Positions 1-7,058 of a stretch of DNA of 64,000 nt are shown in pieces. A program made the translations under genes and the position numbers. Position 1 is the first letter of the stretch. Each line of letters begins with the position of its first letter. The notes under the pieces were generated by a model. That model searched no databases, was not told the DNA's origin, and was given only the letters and a program-made list of their open reading frames with translations. Source of the DNA: Ornithomonoglobus_A sp045649025 (lineage in GTDB: Bacteria > Bacillota > Clostridia > UBA1381). Location: contig JAZRPB010000024.1 in the NCBI GenBank assembly GCA_045649025.1, forward strand, positions 1 to 64,000, written 5' to 3'.

Positions 1-315
1 TATCCACATCCAGAATATTGCACCGGGGCCGCCTATAAGTATTGCACCGCACGCACCCACGATGTTACCTGTTCCTACCTGTGCCGCAATTGCAGTTGTA
101 AGTGCCTGGAATGAGCTTAAACCGCCTTGTTGGCTTTTGCCCTTCATATTGAAGTTTCCAAATACCTTTCTCATACCCTCGCCAAAACAACGAACCTGAA
201 CAAAGCGTGTTTTGATTGTGAAGAATATACCTACACCAACGAGCAAAATTACAAGTATGTAGTCTGATAGGTATTTGTTGATTGATTGGACTATGCTTAA
301 AATTGTTTCTTGCAT
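1..315 (-). CDS. Alanine/glycine:cation symporter, N-terminal part (gene runs off the window)
   Basis: The minus-strand reading frame starts at ATG 313-315, about 8 nt after a GGAGGA site (323-328), and is still open at base 1. It begins MQETILSIVQSINKYLSDYI. A hydrophobic segment follows (ILVILLVGVGIFFTIKT), then the conserved loop with GMRKVFG and KGKSQQGGLSSFQAL, and then TAIAAQVGTGNIVGACGAIL. This pattern is typical of the AGCS (AlsT/YaaJ) sodium:alanine/glycine symporters, membrane proteins that import small neutral amino acids with sodium. A glycine aptamer in its leader supports glycine or alanine as substrate. Only about 105 residues are visible, so the C-terminal four-fifths cannot be judged. 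Confidence 0.9.
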   Translation of the reverse strand, partial: MQETILSIVQSINKYLSDYILVILLVGVGIFFTIKTRFVQVRCFGEGMRKVFGNFNMKGKSQQGGLSSFQALTTAIAAQVGTGNIVGACGAILIGGPGAIFWMWI

Positions 316-365
316 ATTTTTATCCTCCATTATTGTATAAATTTTTCTTGTGGAAAATCCGACAA

Positions 366-392
366 ATAAAAAAGCTGCCAATATAAGCAACT
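366..392 (-). terminator. Intrinsic terminator forming the riboswitch expression platform
   Basis: On the minus strand AGTTGC (387-392) and GCAGCT (373-378) form a 6-bp stem with one G-T pair, directly followed by a run of T. It lies between the glycine aptamer and the symporter start, where an expression platform is expected. Whether glycine promotes or prevents termination cannot be read from the sequence. Glycine switches in front of transporters are often OFF switches. Confidence 0.65.
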
Positions 393-450
393 CCAAATTA
401 TTTCCCAAATAAAGCATATATAATATGTATAAAACAAAACATAAATATAG

Positions 451-565
451 ACTCTGTCCTTTTGCCTGAGAGATTCAACTATTAATAGTCTTGCACCTTC
501 GGCACTCGCAATGGGGAGATTCTCCAGAGTGTTCTCCAATTTCGGTTTATATAATTCCGAAATTT
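451..565 (-). ncRNA. Glycine riboswitch (single aptamer)
   Basis: Read on the minus strand, the segment carries the glycine-aptamer hallmarks in order: CTCTGGAGA, GTGCCGAAGGTGCAA, and TGAATCTCTCAGGCAAAAGG followed by ACAGAGT. ACTCT and AGAGT close P1. Only one aptamer is present. A perfect 8-bp hairpin (AATTTCGG/CCGAAATT, 538-564) stands just upstream, where the second or ghost aptamer of singleton switches lies. The RNA leads into the AGCS symporter, so uptake is probably set by glycine level. Confidence 0.92.
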
Positions 566-580
566 TCATCAAACACAATT

Positions 581-609
581 ATTGTATCAAAATATTTATA
601 TACTGTCAA
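581..609 (-). promoter_or_regulatory. Promoter of the riboswitch-symporter transcript
   Basis: Minus-strand TTGACA (604-609), 17-bp spacer, TACAAT (581-586). It is placed to start just before the riboswitch and is divergent from the radC promoter. Confidence 0.85.
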
Positions 610-647
610 TATGTTTTAGCTAAAATTTTTTGTGTGCTAAATATCCG

Positions 648-676
648 TTGACAAATATTTGTAAAAATGATATAAT
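648..676 (+). promoter_or_regulatory. radC promoter
   Basis: TTGACA (648-653), 17-bp spacer, TATAAT (671-676). Transcription should begin near 683, which rules out any upstream start for radC. Confidence 0.88.
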
Positions 677-716
677 TCATATAAAGGTTTTATTTTATAC
701 GGAGAGAGTAAGCACG

Positions 717-1469
717 ATGAAGAAAAAGCTTGAGATTGAAGTTACCCATGAAAATCACAGACGCAGAGTAGAAGAAAGATTTATCGAAAACGGCTTTTGC
801 GGATGGTCTGAATATGAAATTCTTGAGTATTTGCTGTTTGCAGTATATAAAAGAATAGATACAAATGACATTGCACATATGCTTATTAAAAGATTTGGCT
901 CTCTTAAGGATGTTATTGAAGCAAGCAAGGCAGATTTAACAGAGGTTCCAGGTGTGGGTAATGAGGCAGCAAGGTATATTTCATCGCTCGGCGAATTTTT
1001 GAGGTATTTTACAAAATACAGAGTATATATACCTAAAAAATTCGAGCTGTATGATAAAGAAATGGAAAGCTATATAAGAAATCTGTTTTTTGAGGAACGT
1101 GTGGAATGCTCGTATGTAATTTGCCTTGATGCTAAATGCAGATTAATAAGGGTTATAAGACACAGTAAAGGTGTAGCTAACTATACTGGTGTTGATGTGG
1201 GTGAGATTACAAGAATGGTGTCGGGGAGCAAGGCTGCAAAGGTTATTTTTGCACATAACCATCCATCGGGCTCTAAAGAAATATCCGATGCTGATTATAA
1301 TGCTACCAATTGGATTAGAAGTGCACTGTTTTCTGTAGGCTCGGAATTAATAGAACACGTTATTGTATCGGATGATGATATAATTTATGTATGTAAGCAA
1401 ATAAAAGAGGAACAGGAAACACGTGCAGGAGAGGAAAAAGCAAAGATATATAAAAAGAAGAGTCAATAA
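717..1469 (+). CDS. radC: RadC family JAB/MPN-domain protein
   Basis: The product is 250 aa. The N-terminal half contains a helix-hairpin-helix (TEVPGVGNEAARYISSLG). The C-terminal half is the RadC JAMM metal-binding domain, with HNHPSGSKEISDAD supplying the H-x-H...S...D ligands. RadC proteins were first linked to DNA repair, but a biochemical role is not settled. The longer frame from 630 would start upstream of the promoter's transcription start. ATG 717 has a GGAGAG site at 701-706 and gives the normal family length. The gene is monocistronic, followed by a weak hairpin and the rpmG promoter. The C-terminus is charged and lysine-rich. Confidence 0.92.
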   Translation: MKKKLEIEVTHENHRRRVEERFIENGFCGWSEYEILEYLLFAVYKRIDTNDIAHMLIKRFGSLKDVIEASKADLTEVPGVGNEAARYISSLGEFLRYFTKYRVYIPKKFELYDKEMESYIRNLFFEERVECSYVICLDAKCRLIRVIRHSKGVANYTGVDVGEITRMVSGSKAAKVIFAHNHPSGSKEISDADYNATNWIRSALFSVGSELIEHVIVSDDDIIYVCKQIKEEQETRAGEEKAKIYKKKSQ

Positions 1470-1474
1470 TATGT

Positions 1475-1520
1475 AAAATGGGTGTGCGTTGTGTGTAATT
1501 TACAATTAACACCCTGTTTT
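1475..1520 (+). terminator. Possible weak terminator after radC
   Basis: AAAATGGGTGT (1475-1485) can pair with ACACCC...TTTT (1509-1520) across a long AT-rich loop with a small bulge. The T-run is short, so efficiency is doubtful. Confidence 0.35.
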
Positions 1521-1568
1521 ATGCAATAAAAACTGTTAAAAATATTTTTTTGAGTTTTAAAAAAATAC

Positions 1569-1597
1569 TTGACATATCAAAACGGATGTGTTATAAT
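1569..1597 (+). promoter_or_regulatory. Promoter of the rpmG-secE-nusG-rplK-rplA operon
   Basis: TTGACA (1569-1574), 17-bp spacer, TATAAT (1592-1597). The first transcribed bases would contain AAGAG-TCAG-CTCTT followed by eight T (1605-1624), a 5-bp hairpin at the extreme 5' end of the mRNA. This may be a stability element rather than a true attenuator. Confidence 0.9.
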
Positions 1598-1674
1598 TAT
1601 TCACAAGAGTCAGCTCTTTTTTTTGTGTTTGAAATTAAGAGCTATGTATTTAAACTATTTTGGAGGTGTCGATA

Positions 1675-1824
1675 ATGAGAGTTAAAATCACATTAGCATG
1701 TCAAGAGTGTAAGCAAAGAAACTACAATACAATGAAGAACAAGAAGAATGATCCAGACAGATTGGAAATGAACAAGTATTGTAAATTCTGTAGAAAGCAC
1801 ACAGCTCATAAGGAAACAAAGTAA
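1675..1824 (+). CDS. rpmG: 50S ribosomal protein L33
   Basis: This 49-aa frame begins MRVKITLACQECKQRNY and carries the four zinc-ligand cysteines of the C+ form of L33 (CQEC and CKFC). It ends with the basic tail RKHTAHKETK. L33 sits in the large subunit near the E site. A GGAGGT site at 1662-1667 precedes ATG. It is the first gene of the rpmG-secE-nusG-rplK-rplA operon, the standard Firmicutes order. Confidence 0.97.
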   Translation: MRVKITLACQECKQRNYNTMKNKKNDPDRLEMNKYCKFCRKHTAHKETK

Positions 1825-1858
1825 ACCCCCGTTAATAAAAAAGTAAGGATGTGTAAGC

Positions 1859-2080
1859 ATGGCAGATACTAACGTAACAAAGAAATCAAAGGGCTCAATA
1901 AAGAAGTTTTTTGTTGAGTGCAAGGCTGAACTTAAAAAGGTTACTTGGCCTTCAAAAGAACAGCTTATACACAATACCGGTATAATCATTGCCTTTATTG
2001 CTATATTTACTGTTATTCTATCATTACTTGATGTGGGCTTTGGTAAATTATTCCAACTTGTAATCGGATTATTGAAGTAA
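1859..2080 (+). CDS. secE: Preprotein translocase subunit SecE
   Basis: The product is 73 aa, the normal size of a single-span Gram-positive SecE. A basic N-terminus is followed by the conserved amphipathic segment ECKAELKKVTWPSKEQ and one transmembrane helix (GIIIAFIAIFTVILSLLDVG). SecE clamps SecY in the SecYEG channel. It lies 34 bp after rpmG and 47 bp before nusG, so the genes are surely co-transcribed. Confidence 0.97.
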   Translation: MADTNVTKKSKGSIKKFFVECKAELKKVTWPSKEQLIHNTGIIIAFIAIFTVILSLLDVGFGKLFQLVIGLLK

Positions 2081-2127
2081 TTTCGTAAATAGCGAAATTT
2101 TATGACCGAAAAAGGAGTGGTTTAATA

Positions 2128-2652
2128 GTGGCACAAGAAGCAAAATGGTATGTTGTTCATACATACTCAGGTTATGAAAATAAGGTAAAAGCCAATATTG
2201 AAAAATCTGTTGAAAACCGTGGTATACAAGATTTAATACCCGAGGTTATGATTCCAACCGAGGATGTTGTTGAAACAAAGGGCGGTGTTGAGGTTATAAA
2301 GAAACGTCAGCTATTTCCCGGATATGTTGTAATAAAAATGGTTATGACAGATGAAAGCTGGTATGTTGTACGTAACACACGCGGTGTTACAGGATTTGTT
2401 GGCCCAGGTTCAAAGCCTGTTCCTTTAAGCGATGAGGAAGTGGAAAGAATGGGTGTTGACACTGTAAGAGTTGCAGATATTGAATTTAATATAGGTGACT
2501 TCGTTAGCATTAAATCTGGCTCAATGGAAGGATTTTCAGGTAAAATCACCAAGGTCGACAATAAAACACGTAAGGTTCAGGTTGCAGTTTCAATGTTCGG
2601 ACGTGAAACGCCCGTTGAAATTGATTATACACAGGTTGAGCTTGCGGATTAA
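2128..2652 (+). CDS. nusG: Transcription termination/antitermination factor NusG
   Basis: The product is 174 aa from a GTG start with an AAGGAG site at 2112-2117. The N-terminal NGN domain opens with AKWYVVHTYSGYENKVKANI and includes the RNA-polymerase-facing LFPGYV segment. The C-terminal KOW domain (residues about 120-174) has FNIGDFVSIKSGSMEGFSGK. NusG travels with RNA polymerase, suppresses or promotes pausing, and links to ribosomes or Rho. Length and domain order are typical. Confidence 0.97.
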   Translation: MAQEAKWYVVHTYSGYENKVKANIEKSVENRGIQDLIPEVMIPTEDVVETKGGVEVIKKRQLFPGYVVIKMVMTDESWYVVRNTRGVTGFVGPGSKPVPLSDEEVERMGVDTVRVADIEFNIGDFVSIKSGSMEGFSGKITKVDNKTRKVQVAVSMFGRETPVEIDYTQVELAD

Positions 2653-2705
2653 TTTTAGTAAATAATTATTTGTTTTTTAAGGACAAGTATTTATTAATAT
2701 CCCTC

Positions 2706-2753
2706 TGGTAACAGTGGGAGAAGAGATATTATGCTCTTCGACATTTACCACAT
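2706..2753 (+). promoter_or_regulatory. Likely ribosomal protein L1-binding leader upstream of rplK
   Basis: GTGGGAG (2714-2720) and TACCAC (2746-2751) flank an inner stem AAGAG/CTCTT (2721-2737) followed by CGAC. TGGTAA/TTACCA can extend the outer stem. The layout GTGGGAG-stem-CGAC-ACCAC matches the L1 site of 23S rRNA (helices 76-78), as I remember it. L1 represses its own L11-L1 operon by this kind of mimicry. A TAGCGGA/TCCGCTA hairpin (2758-2774) follows before the rplK ribosome binding site. Confidence 0.65.
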
Positions 2754-2797
2754 TAGGTAGCGGATATTCCGCTATAATTTTATAGGAGGTGGCCACA

Positions 2798-3223
2798 ATG
2801 GCACAAAAGGTTGCAGGTTATATTAAATTACAAATTCCTGCCGGCAAAGCAACTCCGGCACCCCCGGTTGGTCCTGCATTAGGTCAACACGGTGTAAACA
2901 TTATGCAGTTTACAAAGGAATTTAACGAAAAGACAGCGAAGGACGCAGGTTTAATAATCCCTGTTGTTATTACAGTTTATGCTGACAGATCCTTCTCATT
3001 CATCACAAAGACTCCACCGGCAGCGGTTCTTATCAAGAAGGCTTGTAAGATCCAAAGCGGAAGTGGTGTTCCAAACAAGACAAAGGTTGCAACAATTTCT
3101 AAAGCAGACCTTCAGGCTATTGCTGAACAGAAAATGCCAGACCTTAATGCTGCAAGCGTTGAAGCTGCAATGAGTATGATTGCAGGTACTTGCAGAAGTA
3201 TGGGCGTATTAATCGGAGACTAA
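2798..3223 (+). CDS. rplK: 50S ribosomal protein L11
   Basis: The product is 141 aa, the exact usual length. It begins MAQKVAGYIKLQIPAGKATP and has the conserved PPVGPALGQHGVNIMQF near residues 21-37. The C-terminal rRNA-binding domain ends AGTCRSMGVLIGD. L11 forms the GTPase-associated centre base with 23S rRNA. ATG 2798 follows AGGAGG (2784-2789) by 8 nt. A GTG at 2789 lies inside that site and is not a start. Confidence 0.97.
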   Translation: MAQKVAGYIKLQIPAGKATPAPPVGPALGQHGVNIMQFTKEFNEKTAKDAGLIIPVVITVYADRSFSFITKTPPAAVLIKKACKIQSGSGVPNKTKVATISKADLQAIAEQKMPDLNAASVEAAMSMIAGTCRSMGVLIGD

Positions 3224-3233
3224 TTTGAAAGAA

Positions 3234-3262
3234 TGGTGGGAGAGTTTATCTCGTTTGACCAC
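3234..3262 (+). promoter_or_regulatory. Second likely L1-binding site, between rplK and rplA
   Basis: GTGGGAG (3236-3242) with GAGA/TCTC as inner stem (3240-3252), then TTTGACCAC (3254-3262). The GTGG/CCAC outer pairing and the GGGAG and GAC elements repeat the motif seen upstream of rplK. It lies just before the rplA AAGGAGG site (3265-3271), so L1 bound here could block translation of its own gene. Confidence 0.6.
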
Positions 3263-3278
3263 GTAAGGAGGAAATGGA

Positions 3279-3971
3279 ATGTTTAGAGGAAAGAAATATC
3301 AAGACAGCGTAAAGCTTATTGAAAAATCAAAGCTTTATGATACAGCTGAAGCTATGGACTTGGTAGTTAAAACAGCTAAAGCTAAATTTGATGAAACAGT
3401 TGAAGCTCACATTAAATTAGGTGTAGATTCAAGACACGCAGACCAACAGGTAAGAGGTGCTATCGTACTTCCAAATGGTACAGGTAAAACTTCAAAGGTG
3501 TTAGTGTTCGCAAAGGGCGATAAGGCAGATGCTGCAAAGGCAGCAGGTGCTGATTATGTTGGTGATATGGATCTTGTTCAAAAGATTCAAGGCGAAAACT
3601 GGTTTGATTTCGACGTTGTTGTTGCAACTCCCGATATGATGGGTGTTGTTGGTCGTTTGGGTAAGGTGCTTGGTCCTAAAGGACTTATGCCATCACCAAA
3701 GGCAGGTACAGTAACTCCTGATGTTGAAAAGGCTATAAACGAAATTAAAGCAGGTAAGATTGAGTACAAGCTTGATAAAACAAACATAATTCACTGCCCA
3801 ATCGGTAAAGTTTCATTTGGTGCTGCAAAGCTTCAGGAAAACTTTGATGCATTAGTTGGTGCAATCATAAAAGCAAAGCCATCAGCAGCTAAAGGACAAT
3901 ATTTAAGAAGTGTTGTTGTTACATCAACAATGGGCCCTGGTATAAAGGTTAATCAGGCAAAATTATCATAA
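3279..3971 (+). CDS. rplA: 50S ribosomal protein L1
   Basis: The product is 230 aa, normal for bacterial L1. It begins MFRGKKYQDSVKLIEKSKLY. The characteristic domain II stretch includes VVATPDMMGVVGRLGKVLGP followed by KGLMPSPKAGTV. L1 forms the mobile stalk that helps release tRNA from the E site and represses its own operon. The gene ends the operon: a strong terminator follows within 10 bp. No rplJ or rplL follows, which is unusual for Firmicutes. Confidence 0.97.
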   Translation: MFRGKKYQDSVKLIEKSKLYDTAEAMDLVVKTAKAKFDETVEAHIKLGVDSRHADQQVRGAIVLPNGTGKTSKVLVFAKGDKADAAKAAGADYVGDMDLVQKIQGENWFDFDVVVATPDMMGVVGRLGKVLGPKGLMPSPKAGTVTPDVEKAINEIKAGKIEYKLDKTNIIHCPIGKVSFGAAKLQENFDALVGAIIKAKPSAAKGQYLRSVVVTSTMGPGIKVNQAKLS

Positions 3972-3980
3972 GATAAACAA

Positions 3981-4014
3981 AAAACATCTTCACGTTTGTG
4001 AAGATGTTTTTTTG
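3981..4014 (+). terminator. Intrinsic terminator after rplA
   Basis: ACATCTTCAC-GTTT-GTGAAGATGT followed by seven T. It ends the rpmG-rplA operon. An AT-rich 8-bp inverted repeat (GCATTAAT/ATTAATGC, 4016-4034) follows directly. Confidence 0.93.
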
Positions 4015-4113
4015 TGCATTAATTACATTAATGCGTTGGTTTAGCGACTGTCGGAGTTTGTTTTTTTCAAAAATTACCTTCTGAAAAATCCTATAATAAT
4101 ACTATATCACAAA

Positions 4114-4155
4114 ATGAGATAAAAGTCAATATCTCGGTATGAGATTTTGTATAAT
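4114..4155 (+). promoter_or_regulatory. Promoter/operator region of the small XRE regulator
   Basis: TATAAT at 4150-4155 is the likely -10; no good -35 is visible. ATGAGAT occurs twice 25 bp apart (4114-4120 and 4139-4145). An inverted copy between them gives overlapping dyads: GAGATA/TATCTC (4116-4135) and ATCTC/GAGAT (4131-4145). This arrangement suits autorepression by the HTH protein encoded just downstream. Confidence 0.55.
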
Positions 4156-4177
4156 GTTTTTATAAGGAGAATGTGAT

Positions 4178-4375
4178 ATGAGATTAAAAGATTTAAGAGA
4201 AGATAATGATTTAAAGCAAAAAGAGCTTGCCGAATATTTGCACATTAAGCAAAACACATATTCACAATATGAAAGTGGGCAAAGACAGCTTCCAATAGAT
4301 GTTTTAATAAAATTGGCAAAATATTATAATGTATCCACCGATTATATATTGGAACTGTCGAAGGATAAAGAATAG
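4178..4375 (+). CDS. Small XRE-family HTH transcriptional regulator
   Basis: The 65-aa protein is almost entirely one Cro/C1-type helix-turn-helix: MRLKDLREDNDLKQKELAEY, then the recognition region IKQNTYSQYESGQRQLPIDV and LIKLAKYYNVSTDYILELS. There is no sensor or oligomerisation domain. An AAGGAGA site at 4163-4169 gives good spacing. The three ATGAGAT half-sites upstream suggest autoregulation. No toxin partner is adjacent. The following GH26-like gene, 58 bp away on the same strand, could be a target, but that is inference. Confidence 0.85.
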   Translation: MRLKDLREDNDLKQKELAEYLHIKQNTYSQYESGQRQLPIDVLIKLAKYYNVSTDYILELSKDKE

Positions 4376-4433
4376 GTAATTTTATGGCTTTGCCAAAACG
4401 AAAACAATAAATAATATAAAAGGGGTGTTTTTA

Positions 4434-6122
4434 ATGAAAAAAACTATTGCATTGCTGCTAGGTGCTGCAACATTAATGTCTACTGTTGCCTCGGCATTTA
4501 CATTCCCAGAACCTGACTGGGGTGCATTGCTAAACGAAAAAAAACAAATGGTAATAGCTTCCGATTTTGAACTGTATACAGAGGGCTCTCTTTCGTCTGT
4601 TCCATACTACAATGCAAAGTTTGAGCCTTGTGGTGGAGTGTATCTTGGCACTGTTGCGGAAAATTCAGAAAAGTTTGGGTCTGTAAGCTCGTACCTTACA
4701 TATATTGAGGATATGTATCAGAATGACTTATACTATCCTGCAAATAAAATGATAAAAGAGAGCAATGCAGTTGCCACAATCGGCTGGACAATAAATGATG
4801 TAAATAATATTGACTACAACAAGGTTGACTCTGTGCTAAAAACACTCAATAGCTATAACAAGCCTATGTTTGTGCGATTTGCAAACGAAATGAACTGCTC
4901 GGGTCTTGGTGATGACCCTCAAAAGTATATTGAGATTTTCAGAACTGTGGCAGATTTAATTCATAAATACGAAAATCTTGCAACTGTGTGGTCGCCAAAC
5001 GATTTAGGTGCACTCGACAGACCTTTTGAATATTTCTATCCTGGTGATGAATATGTAGACTGGGTGGGTGTAAGCTGTTATTGTATAAAATATTTTATGG
5101 GTAATCAAAACACCTCCCAAAATGACAGTGTGTATTTTATGACGGGTGAATATGCGTGGATAACCAATCGCCTAAAACCTGTTATAGATTTTATGAAGAA
5201 AAATAACATCCAAAAACCCGTTATGATAAGCGAGGGCGGTGTAGCCACAAATAATAAATTCGGCGAAAATCTTGAGGGTTGGGCAACACCAAGACTTCGC
5301 AATATGTTCTATAATGTTATTATGAAATATCCACAGGTTAAGCTTATAAACTACTTTGACGTGTACAGACCTGACGAGGTGGAAAGATTTAACATTTCCG
5401 AATATCCGTATGCAGTTGATATTTTTAACGAGGCACTAAATTGTGGTGCATATATAACTGACATCTTGGCAGCACCCGATTTTGCATTCGTAAGAGCAGA
5501 TAAGGGTGAAACACTTGTGGCAAAAGACGGGAAAGTAAATCTGTATACCCTCGCATATTTCCCGAAAACACCAAAGCTTGAAATAAGCTATAATATAGAC
5601 GGAAAATGGTATGCTTCAAAATATGCATCTCCATATAAGTGTGAGTTGGATATTTCAACACTTTCCGACGGAAAACACACTCTCGAAATAAGAGCAAGTG
5701 ACAAAGTAAAAAAATATACCTTCTTCAAAAGGGGAACAATGCTGCGTTTTGGTGCAGAGCCAGATATAAATTCAATCGAAATAAAGGTCAAATTAAATGG
5801 TAAGCGATTGCCATTTGATCAGGCACCTGTTGTTGTAAACGGACGTACACTTGTGCCGTTAAGGGCAATATTTGAGGCTTTGGGTGCTGCTGTTTCGTGG
5901 GATGATACCACCAAAACTGTAACTGCAACCAAGCAAAATACAACAGTATCGCTTACGATAAATAAGGCTGATATGTATGTAAATAATAAGGCAATATCTC
6001 TTGATGTTGCACCCACGTTAATTGGCGGAAGAACACTTGTGCCTATAAGGGCAGTTTCGGAAGCGTTTGATTGCGATGTTGAGTGGGACGATACCACAAA
6101 AACAGTTATATTGAAAAACTAA
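4434..6122 (+). CDS. Secreted GH26-like glycoside hydrolase with two copper-amine-oxidase-N stalk domains
   Basis: The product is 562 aa. It starts with a signal peptide (MKKTIALLLGAATLMSTVAS, cleavage after ASA). Residues about 45-320 resemble clan-A (beta/alpha)8 hydrolases of the GH26 type. FVRFANEMN holds the presumed acid/base Glu, and PVMISEGG the presumed nucleophile Glu. The usual HEMN is NEMN here. About residues 455-562 hold two tandem PF07833-like repeats, each with GRTLVP(L/I)RA and a closing WDDTTKTV, a wall-associated module common in Clostridia. Substrate is unknown; beta-mannan-like polysaccharide is possible. GTG at 4425 lies within the ribosome binding site AGGGGTG, so ATG 4434 is used. 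The family assignment is tentative. Confidence 0.75.
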   Translation: MKKTIALLLGAATLMSTVASAFTFPEPDWGALLNEKKQMVIASDFELYTEGSLSSVPYYNAKFEPCGGVYLGTVAENSEKFGSVSSYLTYIEDMYQNDLYYPANKMIKESNAVATIGWTINDVNNIDYNKVDSVLKTLNSYNKPMFVRFANEMNCSGLGDDPQKYIEIFRTVADLIHKYENLATVWSPNDLGALDRPFEYFYPGDEYVDWVGVSCYCIKYFMGNQNTSQNDSVYFMTGEYAWITNRLKPVIDFMKKNNIQKPVMISEGGVATNNKFGENLEGWATPRLRNMFYNVIMKYPQVKLINYFDVYRPDEVERFNISEYPYAVDIFNEALNCGAYITDILAAPDFAFVRADKGETLVAKDGKVNLYTLAYFPKTPKLEISYNIDGKWYASKYASPYKCELDISTLSDGKHTLEIRASDKVKKYTFFKRGTMLRFGAEPDINSIEIKVKLNGKRLPFDQAPVVVNGRTLVPLRAIFEALGAAVSWDDTTKTVTATKQNTTVSLTINKADMYVNNKAISLDVAPTLIGGRTLVPIRAVSEAFDCDVEWDDTTKTVILKN

Positions 6123-6131
6123 TAATTAAAC

Positions 6132-6231
6132 AAAGAGGATAATCTGTCTAAATTCTATTGCTCAAAAAGTTAAATCTTTAGGATTTAAAACTCGCAATAT
6201 CGAATTTATACAGACTACCCTCTTTATTTTT
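6132..6231. terminator. Long imperfect palindrome between convergent genes, probably a bidirectional terminator
   Basis: Arms 6132-6161 and 6194-6225 are nearly perfect reverse complements of about 30 bp: AAAGAGGATAATCTGTC versus the complement of GACTACCCTCTTT, plus TAAATTC and TATTGC. The right arm ends in a T-run. The 32-bp interior holds a second hairpin (AAATC/GATTT). It separates the plus-strand hydrolase from minus-strand prmC. Its length is unusual for a plain terminator. Confidence 0.65.
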
Positions 6232-6236
6232 GTGTG

Positions 6237-7058
6237 TTACATAATTAACTTACCAATCACAACTCTGTCATTACCGCACAAATCTTTTATAACCTCTACC
6301 TCGCAAAAGTCTTTTTCCATCAAGGCTTTTACCTCGTCGCCTTGGTCAAAACCTATTTCATAGGCAAGAATACCGCCATCATTTAAAATATGTGGTGCAA
6401 TTTGGGTTATTCTTTTATAAAAAATAAGTCCGTCATCTCCGCCATCGAGTGCTGACAGGGGCTCAAATTCCTTAACCTCGGTTTGAAGTGTTGGAATAAC
6501 ATCACTTCTGATGTATGGTGGATTAGAAACCGCAATATCATATTTCTCTTGCGGAATTTCATTTAAAATGTCAATATTAAGAGTTTTTATAGCCACATCA
6601 TTTTGCTTGGCATTTTCTGTGGCAGTTTTTAGTGCCTCTTTTGATATATCTGCAAGTGTTACATCTGCACCTGAATATTTTGCAAGGCTTATTCCTATAC
6701 AACCTGTGCCTGTGCCAATATCTAAAAGCTTACATTTTTTTGAGCCGATTTTTTCTATCAACAACTCAACAAGTGTTTCAGTATCGCTACGTGGTATAAG
6801 TGTGTGTGAATTTACATTAAATTTTAGCGACATAAACTCGCTAAAACCAACAATGTACTGCAACGGCTCGCCTGATAAACGACGTTTTACAAGCTCATCA
6901 ACCCTTTGCATTTCACTATCGGTAACCTCGCGTTTTTGATTTAAAATAAGCTCATTTTTTGATATACCAAGTGCATACATCACAATTTCTTTTGCCTCAA
7001 ATTCGGTATTTTCCAAAAGCTGATTTTTAACATTGGAAAGTAATTTCGAGATTACCAC
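6237..7058 (-). CDS. prmC: Peptide chain release factor N5-glutamine methyltransferase
   Basis: The product is 273 aa. It carries an N-terminal helical domain, the SAM-binding motif LLDIGTGTGCIGISLAKY, and the catalytic NPPYI motif (AVSNPPYIRSDVI) that binds the glutamine amide of the GGQ loop in RF1 and RF2. The start is GTG (7056-7058), 8 nt after AAGGAGG on the minus strand. The longer frame to 7214 lies entirely inside yqhQ. It overlaps the yqhQ stop by 7 nt, so the two are translationally coupled. DUF1385-prmC is a common Clostridia pair, often near prfA, which is absent here. Confidence 0.94.
   Translation of the reverse strand: MVISKLLSNVKNQLLENTEFEAKEIVMYALGISKNELILNQKREVTDSEMQRVDELVKRRLSGEPLQYIVGFSEFMSLKFNVNSHTLIPRSDTETLVELLIEKIGSKKCKLLDIGTGTGCIGISLAKYSGADVTLADISKEALKTATENAKQNDVAIKTLNIDILNEIPQEKYDIAVSNPPYIRSDVIPTLQTEVKEFEPLSALDGGDDGLIFYKRITQIAPHILNDGGILAYEIGFDQGDEVKALMEKDFCEVEVIKDLCGNDRVVIGKLIM

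Noticed and set aside
630..716. N-terminal extension of RadC
   Set aside because: The extension contains the promoter; transcription should begin near 683, so ATG 717 with its own ribosome binding site is used.
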